From positions 34,119,596-34,183,595 of the forward strand of contig CM069455.1 in assembly GCA_035610835.1 (NCBI GenBank): a stretch of DNA of 64,000 nucleotides, written 5' to 3'. The notes beneath the pieces are model-generated. The model worked only from the letters and a program-made list of their open reading frames with translations. It was not told the origin of the DNA and made no database searches. The translations under genes and the position numbers were made by a program. The stretch comes from Ophiura sarsii. Taxonomy: Eukaryota; Echinodermata; Ophiuroidea; Amphilepidida; Ophiuridae. Of the stretch, positions 45,896-57,409 are shown in pieces. Position 1 is the first letter of the stretch. Every line of letters begins with the position of its first letter.

Positions 45896-47276
45896 AGATC
45901 ATGTGTAGTATAGTCTATATCGCTCAGACATGAAAAGCCCGCACACTATTGGGTCTGTGGCATGCGTTAGCAGACAGCCGACCATTGCACTGCCGGTTGG
46001 TGACGAAAGCTACCTACCATGTCCAGCTTACGCTTCATGGGTTCATCAGGTAGCCTAGTCATGTCTGCACCTTCGCTGAGCCATTGCTATAGTCCCCGCG
46101 TACAGGCATATCGGGGTAGGATCGGGATTGCCCTTGGGTTGTCCAGGCCTACGGCCTAATCTTCAGTTTCAGTTTTATTTACCAATAATACATATACAAT
46201 AATTAAATACATTGGTGGCCTGACTAAAATCGGAGCAGAGCTCGCAAATATATCTGGCCACCCTTAATCTGTTATACGAGGTCACTGGGGGAGGACGGTT
46301 GTGTCTGTCCTGTGACTCCTGTCCCTTGAAGGTTTTTACCGTGGCCTGGGCTTGCCTTTGCCGCGGCCTTCCCTTTCTTGGGGTTGACAAAACTAAGAAG
46401 AAAAAAAAAGGAAAACAAAGATCATGTGTAATCATATGCAATCCGGTTGCGACGGTCCTTTAACACAATAAACAAGTTTTAAAAAGTTGATGTGTAGTTG
46501 TTGAGTCTACATGTGGAAGATGTTAGCAGAGAATCGACGATTGCACTACAGTTTGGTGATTATGACTATCTGTCATGTCAAGCGTACGCATCACGGGTTC
46601 ATCTGGTTGATAGGTCACGTCTGCGAAGCATCTTCCCTGAGCCATTTTTACAGTTCCCGCGTGCAGGTGGGTCGGGGTATATCTGGATTGCCTTCTGGGT
46701 TGTCCAGGTTTACGGCCTAACTTAATATACGGGGCCAAATGGAGCAGACCGGTTTTGCCAGTTCTGTCCCTTTTTTTCTCCGTGGCCTGGGCTTGCCTTG
46801 GTCATTTGGGTTTTTCCTTTCTTGGGGTGAACAAGATACAAATAAATAAAAAAGATCATGTGTAGTATCTGTTCTAAAAACGCTTAGACATGAGACGTCC
46901 GACAGCCTCGCCGTTGAGTCTACATGTGGAAGGTGTTAGAAGACATTCGACTATTACACTACCGGGTGGTGATGATGACTATCTGCCATGTCAAGCGTTT
47001 CATAGGTTCATCAGGTAGGTAAGTCACGTCTGCGAAGCATCTTTGCTTAGCCTTTTTTACAGTCCCCGCGTGCAGGTCGGTCGGGGTAAACCTGGATTTC
47101 CTTTTGGGTTGTCCAGGTGTATGGCCCGCTTACTGTACGGAGCCAACTGGGGCTGACCGGTTGTGCCTGTCATGTCCCTTGAAGGGTATTTTCTCCGTGG
47201 CCTGGGCTTGCCTTGGTCATTTGGGGTTTCCCTTCTTGGGGTGAACAAGAATATAATAAAAAATAATTTAAAAAAA
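45896..47276 (+). mobile_element. A-tailed repeats inserted serially at a U2 snRNA segment
   Basis: Three related units of about 420-520 bp share GTTCATCAGGTAG, CAGTCCCCGCGTGCAGG-like, GGGTTGTCCAGG and CCGTGGCCTGGGCTTGCCTT blocks. Each ends in an A-rich tail after TTCTTGGGGT. Each tail is followed by AGATCATGTGTAG, or GTCATGTGTAG at the third (46419, 46853, 47276). The same segment also precedes the first unit (45896). That segment is nucleotides 29 onward of U2 snRNA. The simplest reading is 5'-truncated retroelement ends inserted repeatedly at one U2 site with target duplication. Confidence 0.6.
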
Positions 47277-47457
47277 GTCATGTGTAGTATCTGTTATTTT
47301 CAGATTAATATCTGAAACGCTCCTCATTGAGGAGCTTGTATATATATTAACTGATTTGTGCAACTGGGCCATGGAATAGGAGCTGGCTCGGCCGTCCTCG
47401 CCACGGGTTGACTCGGTATTGCACTACCTCCGGGATCGGCCCACTCCCCTTTGGAGG
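47276..47457 (+). ncRNA. U2 snRNA-like sequence lacking its first ~28 nt
   Basis: The sequence follows U2 snRNA from the branch-point recognition region onward. GTGTAGTATCTGTT contains the GUAGUA that pairs with the intron branch site (47284-47289). TTAATATCTGA follows, then an Sm-site-like position, GGAATAGGAGCTGGCTCGG (stem-loop III region) and CGGTATTGCACTACCTCCGG (stem-loop IV region), ending near CCCACTCCC. The canonical 5' end with the TTCTCGGCCTTTTGGC block is absent and is replaced by an A-rich retroelement tail. The usual run of U in the Sm site is altered (GATTTGTGC). It is therefore most likely a disrupted U2 gene or pseudogene. Confidence 0.75.
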
Positions 47458-47524
47458 AAATAAACGTAGCACCAATGGTATTATCCCTCCTCTTGCGGAG
47501 CCGTTTTTGTAATACGGTTTAATA

Positions 47525-47624
47525 NNNNNNNNNNNNNNNNNNNNNNNNNNNNNNNNNNNNNNNNNNNNNNNNNNNNNNNNNNNNNNNNNNNNNNNNNNNN
47601 NNNNNNNNNNNNNNNNNNNNNNNN
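47525..47624. other. Assembly gap (100 N)
   Basis: Exactly 100 undetermined bases, the conventional size for a gap of unknown length. The right flank may not be contiguous with the left. Confidence 0.98.
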
Positions 47625-47967
47625 ACTACATAATTTGAAAATTGTTTCTTTCGACGAGCAGAATTTTGTTTTGTACATATACTCTTACGGTGAGAAGACG
47701 TGCCATAATTTGATGCCTACTCACCAAAGTCATAATAATATTGCAACGATACAAGAATAAGTTAAAGCTGTGTGTCATTGCTTGTTTGGTTTTACCGAAT
47801 CGCCATTAGGGGAACAAAACACTTTTTTTACGGCCCAACCGACCCACTTTTGCGTTTTTCAAGATTTGTGTTTACAATTCTTTAGAAAGTATTTCCCATT
47901 GAAGTAATGAACAGCTGCTGCTGCGGCATGAGGTAGATACAGCATGAGGTATTTATGTAAAACACAC
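47625..47967. other. Non-coding stretch after the gap
   Basis: Nothing recognised. Confidence 0.35.
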
Positions 47968-47975
47968 ATGGTTCA

Positions 47976-48153
47976 CAGGGGCGGACTGGCCACTGTGGCG
48001 TTGTGGCGATCGCCACATGGGCCGCTTGGTTCTGGGCCTCTCATGGTCGGTTACTCACAAAGTCTTCCGTAAAACTCTCCACCCTTTCCCATTGTGTAAA
48101 GCATTTGTTCGGGCCGTTTTGGACTAAAATTTGTCCTACCCCCCCCCCCCCCC

Positions 48154-48185
<32 letters not shown>

Positions 48186-48260
48186 GCTACGCTGACATGG
48201 TCAAAAAGGGCCGCTTTAATAATTTTGCCACGGCCGCTTTCAGGTCCCAGTCCGCCCCTG
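47976..48260. mobile_element. hAT-type MITE with perfect 8-bp target duplication
   Basis: The ends CAGGGGCGGACTGG and CCAGTCCGCCCCTG are inverted. ATGGTTCA is duplicated exactly on both sides (47968-47975 and 48261-48268). An 8-bp duplication with CAG-starting ends is the hAT signature. The 285-bp interior holds long C-runs (about 48137-48183) and no transposase. Confidence 0.88.
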
Positions 48261-48268
48261 ATGGTTCA

Positions 48269-49396
48269 GGAGACCGGGACCAATCAATTACCTACAAAAT
48301 ACAGAGCACGAAGCAAAAAGTATTTTAATAGTATTACATTTTACGGAGCGTACACTCAGCAAACACAAATATGTTACACAAATATGATAAAAAAATATGC
48401 TTTAATGACGTAAACATTGTACAGCTGGATTTTAGTCTGGCATAATAATATAGTCTCACAATGTTTCAAAAACGGGGTTTTTTTATAACATTTTTCTTAA
48501 ATATAAACGATACGTTTTAAAATGATTTCATATAAAAAACATATTTGCGCATGATATTTCGAAAACGTGTTTAGAATATATTTGTAGAATGCATCGTTAT
48601 TAGAATATGTTAATCAAACGCATGGCAGCCAGGAAAGACATCAACGTGTGTCTTACCTCTTAGACATGTTAAACATGTTTTGTCGTTATGAACTTGAATC
48701 TATATTTACACGAGACATACTCTGCGTTTGCTTTCTAATGATGCTATGTAGACACTTTTGGCAGAAAGCTAAGATTTTATTCTTTCATGAAACTGTAGTG
48801 ATAGATTCATTTGTTAATGAACCCGTAGCGCTGTGCTCCTCGTATCGTACTTGAATCTATATTTACACATAACTCGGTATATTCTCTGCGTTTGCTTCAT
48901 TAACGATGCGATATCGAAACAATTTTTGTTTTTTGTTGTTGAGAGAAATTATTTTATGAAACACGCGGTGCGGTAGATTCATTAGTGTTGATGAACGCGT
49001 TTCGTTGCAGCAGCGCCGTTACTCCTCTTATTGAATATATGTTACACGTTACTCTGCGTTTGCTTCGTCACGATGTAGACAAGTTTGGACACGTTTAAGT
49101 TTTAGGAGAGAGAGACCTAGGAAAGTAGTAAAGTCGTTCTCAACAAAAGAAAGCCTTAAAAAGCTTTGTTTATGTCCTATAGAGTGACTTCCAATTATTT
49201 GTTGACCAATCAGAGTAGATAATATACATTTGGATGAATCTTTTTGGCACGATTTGCTACCATATGGACCACAAAACAACAAAGATAACATTACGTTCCA
49301 GTACCCTATACATTTTAGCAACTATATATTGACAGGTTGACAGTGTAGGCCAAGTGTGCAGACCAGCAGACCACCCATTGACACATCTAAAGTACT
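48269..49396. other. Non-coding stretch with degenerate repeats near 48690-49080
   Basis: A block of about 170 bp containing TCTATATTTACAC and TCTGCGTTTGCTTC recurs three times in diverged form (about 48697, 48855, 49030). No gene is recognised. Confidence 0.45.
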
Positions 49397-49741
49397 AAGA
49401 GTAAAAGCAAGATATACCAACAGGGTGTGGGGAGACGGGTAATAACAAGGGAGAATAACACGATAAAACAGATAAATAACAAAAACAATAACACACGGAA
49501 ATGCACTGGGACAAGCAATGAAAATTGCTGTGCAATTAAACAACAAAGATGGTAACAATAAAGACCGACGTGTTAACTTGGATGTCAACATCTATTACTG
49601 ACATTGTGCTATACTAGTAATTACTGTGGTGGACTTGCCTAGTTCATCATCTTATTTATAGTTCTAAACACTTTTTTTATATTTTATATTCTGAAGGGTG
49701 GTATATCCACACCCTGTTGGTATATCTTGCTTTTACTCTTA
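49397..49741. repeat. MITE with 35-bp inverted ends
   Basis: The left TAAGAGTAAAAGCAAGATAT and the following ACCAACAGGGTGTGG are complementary to the right end (CCACACCCTGTTGGTATATC, then TTGCTTTTACTCTTA). The internal sequence has no coding potential. Confidence 0.75.
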
Positions 49742-49921
49742 GCTTTTTGACATTTTCGAGATATCCTCTTGTATCAGTTTTCTGATCCTTGGTGTGTTTT
49801 GTTCTTGGTTCCGTTGGATTCATCTTTTTACATTTTATACATCTAAAGTAGTTACTACATGTAATATAATTAGCATTGAGCACTGACTCGCTTTGCTTTG
49901 AGATGCTTTGAGTGACTTGTC

Positions 49922-50152
49922 AGAACACTTTCCACGCGGCTATTGGTTTTACCCACCATACAAAACATTTTTCAGAAACCGGTCCAACTTTCAAGTCTAT
50001 ATCAAGGATCACTGAACCAATACTAGGCATGTATGTACTTGTTTCAATACATTTACCATGCTGATTCCAATGATAATGATATTCAATAGTTCTGACATTG
50101 TTGTTGACATTTTTGAATGTCGTCTGTAGAGACGCCTGCCGCTTGGAAAGTC
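49922..50152. repeat. Repeat with ACTTTCCACGCGGC ends
   Basis: It begins ACACTTTCCACGCGGCTATT and ends GCCGCTTGGAAAGT, an inverted pair. Related copies, partly truncated, lie at about 54050-54290 and about 58840-58960. A single end (CCGCGTGGAAAGT) is at 50911. It is a dispersed non-coding family. Confidence 0.65.
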
Positions 50153-50910
50153 TTGTCAATAAGCGTGTTTGAGACTTTAATACTGAAATAGTGGAACAAT
50201 ATCTTTGACAATTGACATGTTTCTCGTCCCTACTTCCTGCCCTTATCAAAGTTTGGACCTTCCGAAAAAGGGAGTCGTTACTCTGAGTTTCATGCTTGCG
50301 CAATCGTCAGATATATATATTTTTTGGCCCATAAGATTTTACAGACATAATAAGAACAATATGGGGATAATTCTAATATCAAAATATCTTGATGTGAAAA
50401 AGAAATTATAGCAAAAGAAAAAGGTGATAAGAACCATTGTCAGAACATACACCTTTAAATAAGAGAGCACAGCACTACTGCGAGGAAAAACGTTCATCAA
50501 CACATTAATCCATCGCAGTTTCAAAACAAGTACATGTATGCATTCATAGCTCACCTCCTCCAAGCAACATCCCCAACAAAGATCGTTAACGAAGCGAACG
50601 CCGATAGTTATATGAGACATAGATTCTAATTCAATAAGAGAAGTACGCGCACCTGCGACGAAACACGTTCCATAACAAATGAATATATCGCAGTTTCCTT
50701 CGTATGCTGGGTTAACACTTTCGACGACTGCAGACGACATACCAAAATGTCACACAATGTTTAAAAAATGTCCAACATGACTTTTAAATTTCACCATGAG
50801 AAATACATTGAATAATGCATAGGATAGATGCAGTAATCCTCAAGAGAGACCCACAATTTGGGAAATGTTTCTGAAAAAAAAAATCTGTTTTGTATATTGT
50901 AAAACTAATA
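50153..50910. other. Non-coding stretch, nothing recognised
   Basis: Short ORFs here have no family features. Confidence 0.35.
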
Positions 50911-50917
50911 CCGCGTG

Positions 50918-52280
50918 GAAAGTGAAAGTGTATCATGTGGAATTGAACTGAAGTAGATGCTGTAAAATATAGGGTGTCCTCAGATTAATAATAAAAAATA
51001 TTTAAATAACACCGCAATCCGAGTCCGATGCGCGAACGTGTGTCCTACTTACTCTGCAAATGTCATCAAAATATCTTATCTTATTTTGTATATGGCTTGA
51101 CATTATTGAAAATTGGTGAAAACCTTGTTTTTTTTCAATTTTTGGAATGCTATGGCAGGACTGAAACTTGCAGAATATTGAATGCGCGACAGTTGATGAA
51201 AACATAAATAAACGGTAACTTAATAACGAGGTGTTTTTTATTATTGGAATTCACCCACACCTTACTTGGGAGTATCATCAATTACTCGAGAATAAGCAAT
51301 TTCACCACAACATGTGTTGCAAGCTATGTTTATAATAAACATACCTTGCAACACATAGCAAGCATCCAAATATAGAACTTTCAGATATAGAGAAGTAGGG
51401 GATGCGGGAGAGTTGAGCCAATTTTTATATTTTGTGCCACCATATGCGGAAGAAAAGTACAAACCTGTAACAAAATAGTGTAAGTAAAACTTTAGAGTGT
51501 TGTTTTCGTTGTGAAACAATAACAGTTGGGATAGCAGTTAAGGATTATTTATATAAAAGGTTTGAAAAAAATTGGTTAAGTGGCTCAACTCTCCCTACAG
51601 TATTGGAGAGATGAGCCACCATTTCAGGAGAGTTGAGCCAGCATGATAAGTCAATGGCTGGTGAAAAAAACAAAATCATATGTTTTAACTTTTGATTTAT
51701 TAATCCTTAAAGTAAATATGGTGCTCAATTGTTATTATCATGGCACAAATAACATTTTCTCTAATTTATTATACATTTTTCACCTTTAGTCCAAAATTCA
51801 AAATGTTACTCCATGTTTTTCCTATGCTCAACTCTCCCCATGACCAATGGCTCAACTCTCCCCATGGAGACCATTTTGTAAATAACCCAATTCTGTCCGG
51901 TGTAGAACTTTTGGTAGTTTACAATAGTTCTCTAAAATAATGGTCATATACACCCCTTCAATACACAAATTACCGCCATTATAGTCTAAAGTCTTGCTAT
52001 GGGGAAAAAAGACAAAACATTTATTTTTTCTATTTTTCATTCAAAAAGTTTAAAAAAAAAAATCTTTAGGTATCTTTGATACTGAGCACACATGACAGTA
52101 GAGTTTAACACTAATAATGTATTATTGATGCTATATAGCAATATATGCCAACATAGATTGTAGTAAGTTACTACTTTTCAAGTTATAGGGGGTGGCTCAA
52201 CTCTTCCGGTGGCTCAACTCTCTCGCATCTCCCCTACGGTATAATGTCATGGGGTCTACCCGCTATTCATTAGGACCGCT
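50918..52280 (+). repeat. Segmental duplication, copy 1 (carries the 837-bp insertion)
   Basis: The sequence on both sides of the insertion (50918-51397 and 52235-52280) is repeated at 55805-56300 with few changes. Shared blocks include AGGGTGTCCTCAGA and AACACCGCAATCCGAGTCCG. No gene is seen in either copy. Confidence 0.85.
51398..52234. mobile_element. 837-bp DNA transposon, TA target site, ends GGGGATGCGGGAGAG
   Basis: The inverted ends GGGGATGCGGGAGAGTTGAG and CTCAACTCTCTCGCATCTCC (then CC) are flanked by TA on both sides. The duplicated locus near 56262 reads straight through AGAAGTACGGTATAATG without it, which fixes the borders. The interior contains at least eight copies of the GGCTCAACTCTCC motif in both orientations. 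There is no transposase, so it is non-autonomous. Confidence 0.88.
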
Positions 52281-52289
52281 AGTCATAGG

Positions 52290-52385
52290 GATAGGGTTTT
52301 GGTTTTGGTTAGGTTTAGGGTAAGGGTTAGGGTTAAGTTTAGGGTTAGGGTTAAGTTGAGGGTTGGTGTTAGGGTTAGGATTATA
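52290..52385. repeat. Degenerate interstitial telomere-like TTAGGG tract
   Basis: Around 95 bp of AGGGTT/TTAGGG units with variants. It is framed by loosely inverted CCGCTAGTCATAGGG and ATGACTAGCGACCC blocks. Confidence 0.7.
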
Positions 52386-53225
52386 GTTTGGATTATAGGC
52401 AGATTATGAATAATGATCATTATGACTAGCGACCCTTATGACTAGCGAATTTGACCAAATGTCCATAATATATAGTAAAGATTTATATAATATAATAGAA
52501 TAATTATGTTACACAAAAATGCAATCAAAACTGTATAACTTGATCAATACAATACGCACTGAAAGTGAAGTCTACTTAAAATAGTTTGAGACAATTTCAC
52601 AATTTCATAAATGTGAGTTGTGCTCAGTTTATTCCATAGCTCAGAGCTTCGTGATGTGTCTCTTTAAGACATACTAATTGAACTCCCTAAAAAATATCGA
52701 ATTTAGTTTTGAAACGCCTATATTTCGTGATATATGTACATATTGTGGAAAGCTCAATAACTAATGAGCCTAATAGTAATTAATTGTTGAAAATTGATTG
52801 AAACCACCGTTCAGTCTCAGCCATGTATAGTTGTTTCTGGAAACGATAATAATCATAACAATGAAATGTTTGCGCTGGTATTGGTAAAGGTATGTCGTAG
52901 TAGTTTGCATCTTTAAGTTGATATATAAATAAACGGCTGAGACTGTGAAATAAAAATATCATAATGAACACGTTTCTTTGATTTTTCCAAATATATTAAA
53001 AATACACACTCAAGAACAACTCTTTGCTCGTCGTGCTTGTAAATAATAGATATGATGTATGAGGAATATCCCTGTGACTATCATTCTGTAGTGTAATTTT
53101 CCATGGGTTCATCGATCGCTAACGAGTGTGCATTTTTAATATACACAGTAAATTGTAGGTATACACAGTAATATGTTAAAACAGAATTGGCGCTAGCAAG
53201 ATCGTTTATCCCGGTATCGGAGTGT
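52386..53225. other. AT-rich non-coding stretch
   Basis: No gene or repeat is recognised, apart from a poly-G run at about 53226-53250 at its end. Confidence 0.4.
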
Positions 53226-53250
53226 GGGGGGGGGGGGGGGGGGGGGGGGG

Positions 53251-54789
53251 CGTAGATAATTAGGGGTTATCAAGCTACATTTTTCCGCAACGGACCCGCA
53301 AACAGCGCCATCACTTTTTCACGTTTTCTCGCATGCCTGTTCACCATTTAGACAGGCAATTCCACCCTGGGCATCGTATTTAGGTATATTAATAACAAAA
53401 TACGTATTTTATCATTGTAGGTGCAATGAATGAATAAGTCCCATTCGTTCATTTTAATACAAAAATACGATCCCCGGAGAATAAAATACCCGAAAACATC
53501 ACGACTCTCAAGTTTAGCCTTCATATTTTCCCGGAAATATTACAGCATTACACGAAATGCGCATTTATTTGGTGTGGTGCTCTCATGAGCCATACGTACA
53601 TGTTTTGCAGTGGGACCTAAACTCAAAACATAATGTTATATGATCATCTGTTTTGGATTATGATGCCCCTACACTCCACTAAAAATTATTTGGTGATATG
53701 CGCAGGTGTTCGGTTAGAAGAATCCACCAATTACGCCTCACTACATGTATAACTTACAACGCCCAACTGGATGTGCGTGATTCCTGTATAATACAGGCGA
53801 GATTACGTTCTGTCATCAGCATTGCCTCTCCACACTATCTTTCTTTTAGCGTACGATCATAGAACCTGTCTGCTCGTTATTTTCATGCGGTTGCAATGTG
53901 CAGATTCGTGATTAAATCGTAAGTAAGATACAGCTATTTCAAACCAGGTACAGGCTATACATGTATAGGGATCAATATTGGTGAAGGAAATGTATAGCAT
54001 ATAATCAAGGTGGGGGTGAGTACGTACTTATTTTTTAAAGTATTGTTAACACTTTCCACGCGGCTATTGGTTTTACCATATATAAAACAGATTTTTCAGA
54101 AACCTTTCCCAAATTTCAAGGTCTATCTTAAGGATTACTAAACCAACACTAGGCATGCTTGTACATATTTGAATGCATTGTTCATGTTGATTCCAAATAT
54201 GGTAACTAAATTCGATAATTTTGAATTTTTTGAAACATTTTGTTATAATTTGGATTGTCGTATGCAGCGTTAGCAACTTATTCATGATACCGCCATACAA
54301 AATTTGTTTATCGATATTACTTCTCTTGTTGTCATAATCGGATACTAAATCAGTTACAAATACGTCGCATCGCCGGTATCTTTCAAAATTGAGATGCACC
54401 AGTCATTTTCTTCGCATTGAAACCGGAGGAAGACATGGAATAAGTCCCAGTGATCGGAAATGTAACGTAGAAGATGAATTTCATTTTGGTATTACTATTA
54501 TTCAATACAACACTTTACGTATATCTCAGCTAAGTATACCAGACACCCAAAATTTAACCGACTAATGAGGTCTCCGAAAACTACTAATATTATTATAAAC
54601 CTAGCCCATTTTGTTATTACTGCAATGATGATAAGAGACGATGCTGAATTGATTTGATTGCTTTGCAATTATTTTGTTATACATTAGCGATAGGTTTATG
54701 ATCACTTTTATACAAAACATACAGTTGCCTTGATGACGTTTTCTCATATGTACAGTTTTACTTTATTTGTGTTTTATTATTTATTTTGG
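53251..54789. other. Non-coding stretch with a diverged dispersed repeat at 54050-54290
   Basis: The stretch at 54050-54290 shares CACTTTCCACGCGGCTATTG and the following TTTTACC with 49922-50152, with many later changes. The rest shows nothing. Confidence 0.5.
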
Positions 54790-55541
54790 AGTTTAGTTCC
54801 AAAAGGAGCTAACTCACTAAAAGTGAAATAGGAGAAAAGCAACGTTTTTTTAAAATGAGGATGTTGCACTTCTTTAATTATGCCAATGTTCTGCCATATG
54901 GAAGATACCATACGTGGAAGCTTAAAAACTGGTTTGATTTCATTTTTTGATTTTCACTGTATTTCCTATGTCTTTCTTTATATTCGGATATCAGTGGAGT
55001 TAGCTCCTTTTGGAACAAAAATGTTTTGACCAATTTTCAAAAACCTCTTTACCAAACAATTTTTATTTCCAAATAATGTACACCTGAAAGACAATATCAA
55101 ATCACATTGAAAACAGAAAACCGCATTAAAATACCTTTTCAACTTTTTTAATTATGATGTTTTTATATTTTGTGAGAAAACTGAACATTTGGACATTTTG
55201 GCACATTTTTTTAAATAACAACAATTTTGTTCGTGTGCAATTTTCAAAACAATAATCCCATACATTTTACGTTTTCTTCATTGCATTTTATTAAGGACAT
55301 TCCTATCAATGTTTTACTATGATAAAAAAGCCATATTTCCACCATTTTGGCTTAACAAATAGTGAATTATATTCAAATTTCCGGGAATTTCCGGAAATTA
55401 ATGGGAATTTCCGGAAATTACTGAGGGCCATAACTTTGGACCCGAACATGCTACAGATGTAGAACAAAGTTTAGAAGTTGTATTTTGTAACTCTGCTCAT
55501 TTCTTTCAAAAAGGTGAGTTAGCTCCTTTTGGAACTAAGCT
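54790..55541. repeat. Palindromic element with TTAGTTCCAAAAGGAGC ends
   Basis: It begins TTAGTTCCAAAAGGAGCTAA and ends with the exact complement (55519-55538). A third copy of the motif, in the right-hand orientation, lies internally at about 54995-55017. Near 55378-55430 the motif GGGAATTTCCGGAAATTA is repeated. It is non-coding. Confidence 0.7.
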
Positions 55542-55804
55542 CTTCAAATATAAATGTGTTAGAGAACATATTTAAACATATTAGAGTACATGTCATGTTT
55601 GTAATATCATTAATATCATTAATATGGCGAGCAGCATTCAAAAACATGTCATACTTCGAAGTATTGTAGATCCTAGTATTGCCCATTTCTCACATATTTG
55701 TTTATATATTTTGGGGCGGTTCTTTTTCACGTGTAAAGGGTTGTTTAACTCTAAAACAATCTAAAGGATTCTTGTCTTTACGATTGTGGCCCTGAATAAA
55801 GTGA

Positions 55805-56300
55805 AAGTGAAAGGGTATCATGTGGAATTGAACTGAAGTAGATGCTGTAAAATATAGGGTGTCCTCAGAATAATAATAAAAAATATTTAAATAACACCGC
55901 AATCCGAGTCCGATGCGCGAACGTGTGTCCTACTTACTCTGCAAATTTCATCAAAATATCTTATCTGATTTTGTATATGGCATGACATTATTGAAAATTG
56001 GTGAAAACCTTGTTTTTTTCACTTTTTGGAATGCTATGGCAGGACTGAAACTTGCAGAATATTGAATGCGCGACAGTTAATGAAAACATAAATAAACGGT
56101 AACTTAATAACGAGGTGTTTTTATTATTGGAATTCACCCACATCTTACTTGGGAGTATCATCAATTACTCGAGAATATTAAGCAATTTCACCACAACATG
56201 TGTTATGTTTATAATAACATAACAAGCATCCAAATATAGAACTTTCAGATATAGAGAAGTACGGTATAATGTCATGGGGTCTACCCGCTATTCATTAGGA
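55805..56300 (+). repeat. Segmental duplication, copy 2 (empty site)
   Basis: It matches the flanks of the insertion in 50918-52280. The position equivalent to the 837-bp element (about 56262) is unoccupied. A small deletion relative to copy 1 occurs near 56205. Confidence 0.85.
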
Positions 56301-57409
56301 TAATTCAAGTATGCAGTACCGAAGCATCAGTTGTCATACTAAAAGTTTGATGATTACGTCATTCGGGTCACAACACAATGGTCTTTCATTGATACTTTTG
56401 TCAATCTTTAAATGGTCTCCAAGAACCTATTGGTGACGCAGTGGACACTGGCTAGAACGGGATAGGATCCCAATGGTTGCTCCTGAGCGCCAGTGCTCCA
56501 CGCTTGTTTTGTGCATGCACGAAACAAGCGCTGAGGTTTGGCCTTCTGACTAGCGCTGTAATGACTCAGTAGTGGCGCATTGGCAGCGCAAATCGAGCGA
56601 CGTGAGCGTCTCGTTGATGTAGCAAAGCCAGGATGCATAATAGCTACTTGAGGTCGCAGCAGCTACTTCATATCGTAGCAAGAAATCAATCTCGTTCTCT
56701 GCGTAGGATAGGTGGGGTGATGAGCTAACTGCCTTCCTCTTCCCTACCCTCGGCCCTTGGGGGATGAATCCTTGCATATTGCTTTTACCATGTTCTCTAT
56801 GTTGTCCGATGTTGTTCACTAGTGCTCTGAAAACAAGTTCCAGCACGCAGGAGACTCTATGTATACGGTCTTTGGAGGGATTCGCCCGGTTGTGATGTAA
56901 GCCTCCTAAATGGAATATTGCATCATTTCACAATGTCTGGCTGCATGACAAGTTATTGTGTGTAGCGAGAGTCGAACAACATTTTAGTACCAGTTCGAGT
57001 CTCTCTTCACAACTAGCGGACAGTGCAAAGGGCGAATAGGGCGATTGCAGAGTCACACATGAATGGAGTTCAACGTCAAGCACTTGTTAAATAATATTTA
57101 TCCAAGGGAGACTTGAATGTACGAACGCCATGGGTCACATTAGAACCCATGTTATAATATACTTTGTTATAAAACTTAATAATATTGATAATATTAATTC
57201 TGACCAATTCCTGTATACAGTGACTACTCCCTTATTATTTGATTACCACCATATTCATCCAGGCGTTACTTAACAAAATAATCCTTTGTAATTACTATTC
57301 AATGATACTGAGCTTGGATCATATGTGAATTCAATAGATTAGTAGAACCTGAATTTATGTATAGAAAATATTTACTGACATGGTTTAATGTCATAAAAAC
57401 AAAGTTAGT
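56301..57409. other. Non-coding, locally GC-richer stretch at 56400-56900
   Basis: Overlapping minus-strand ORFs of 76 and 98 residues (56408-56638, 56550-56846) have no recognisable domain. It could be part of an old retroelement. No gene is called. Confidence 0.35.

Noticed and set aside
56408..56846. Overlapping minus-strand ORFs of 76 and 98 residues
   Set aside because: No recognisable protein family. Possibly part of an old retroelement, but not supportable.
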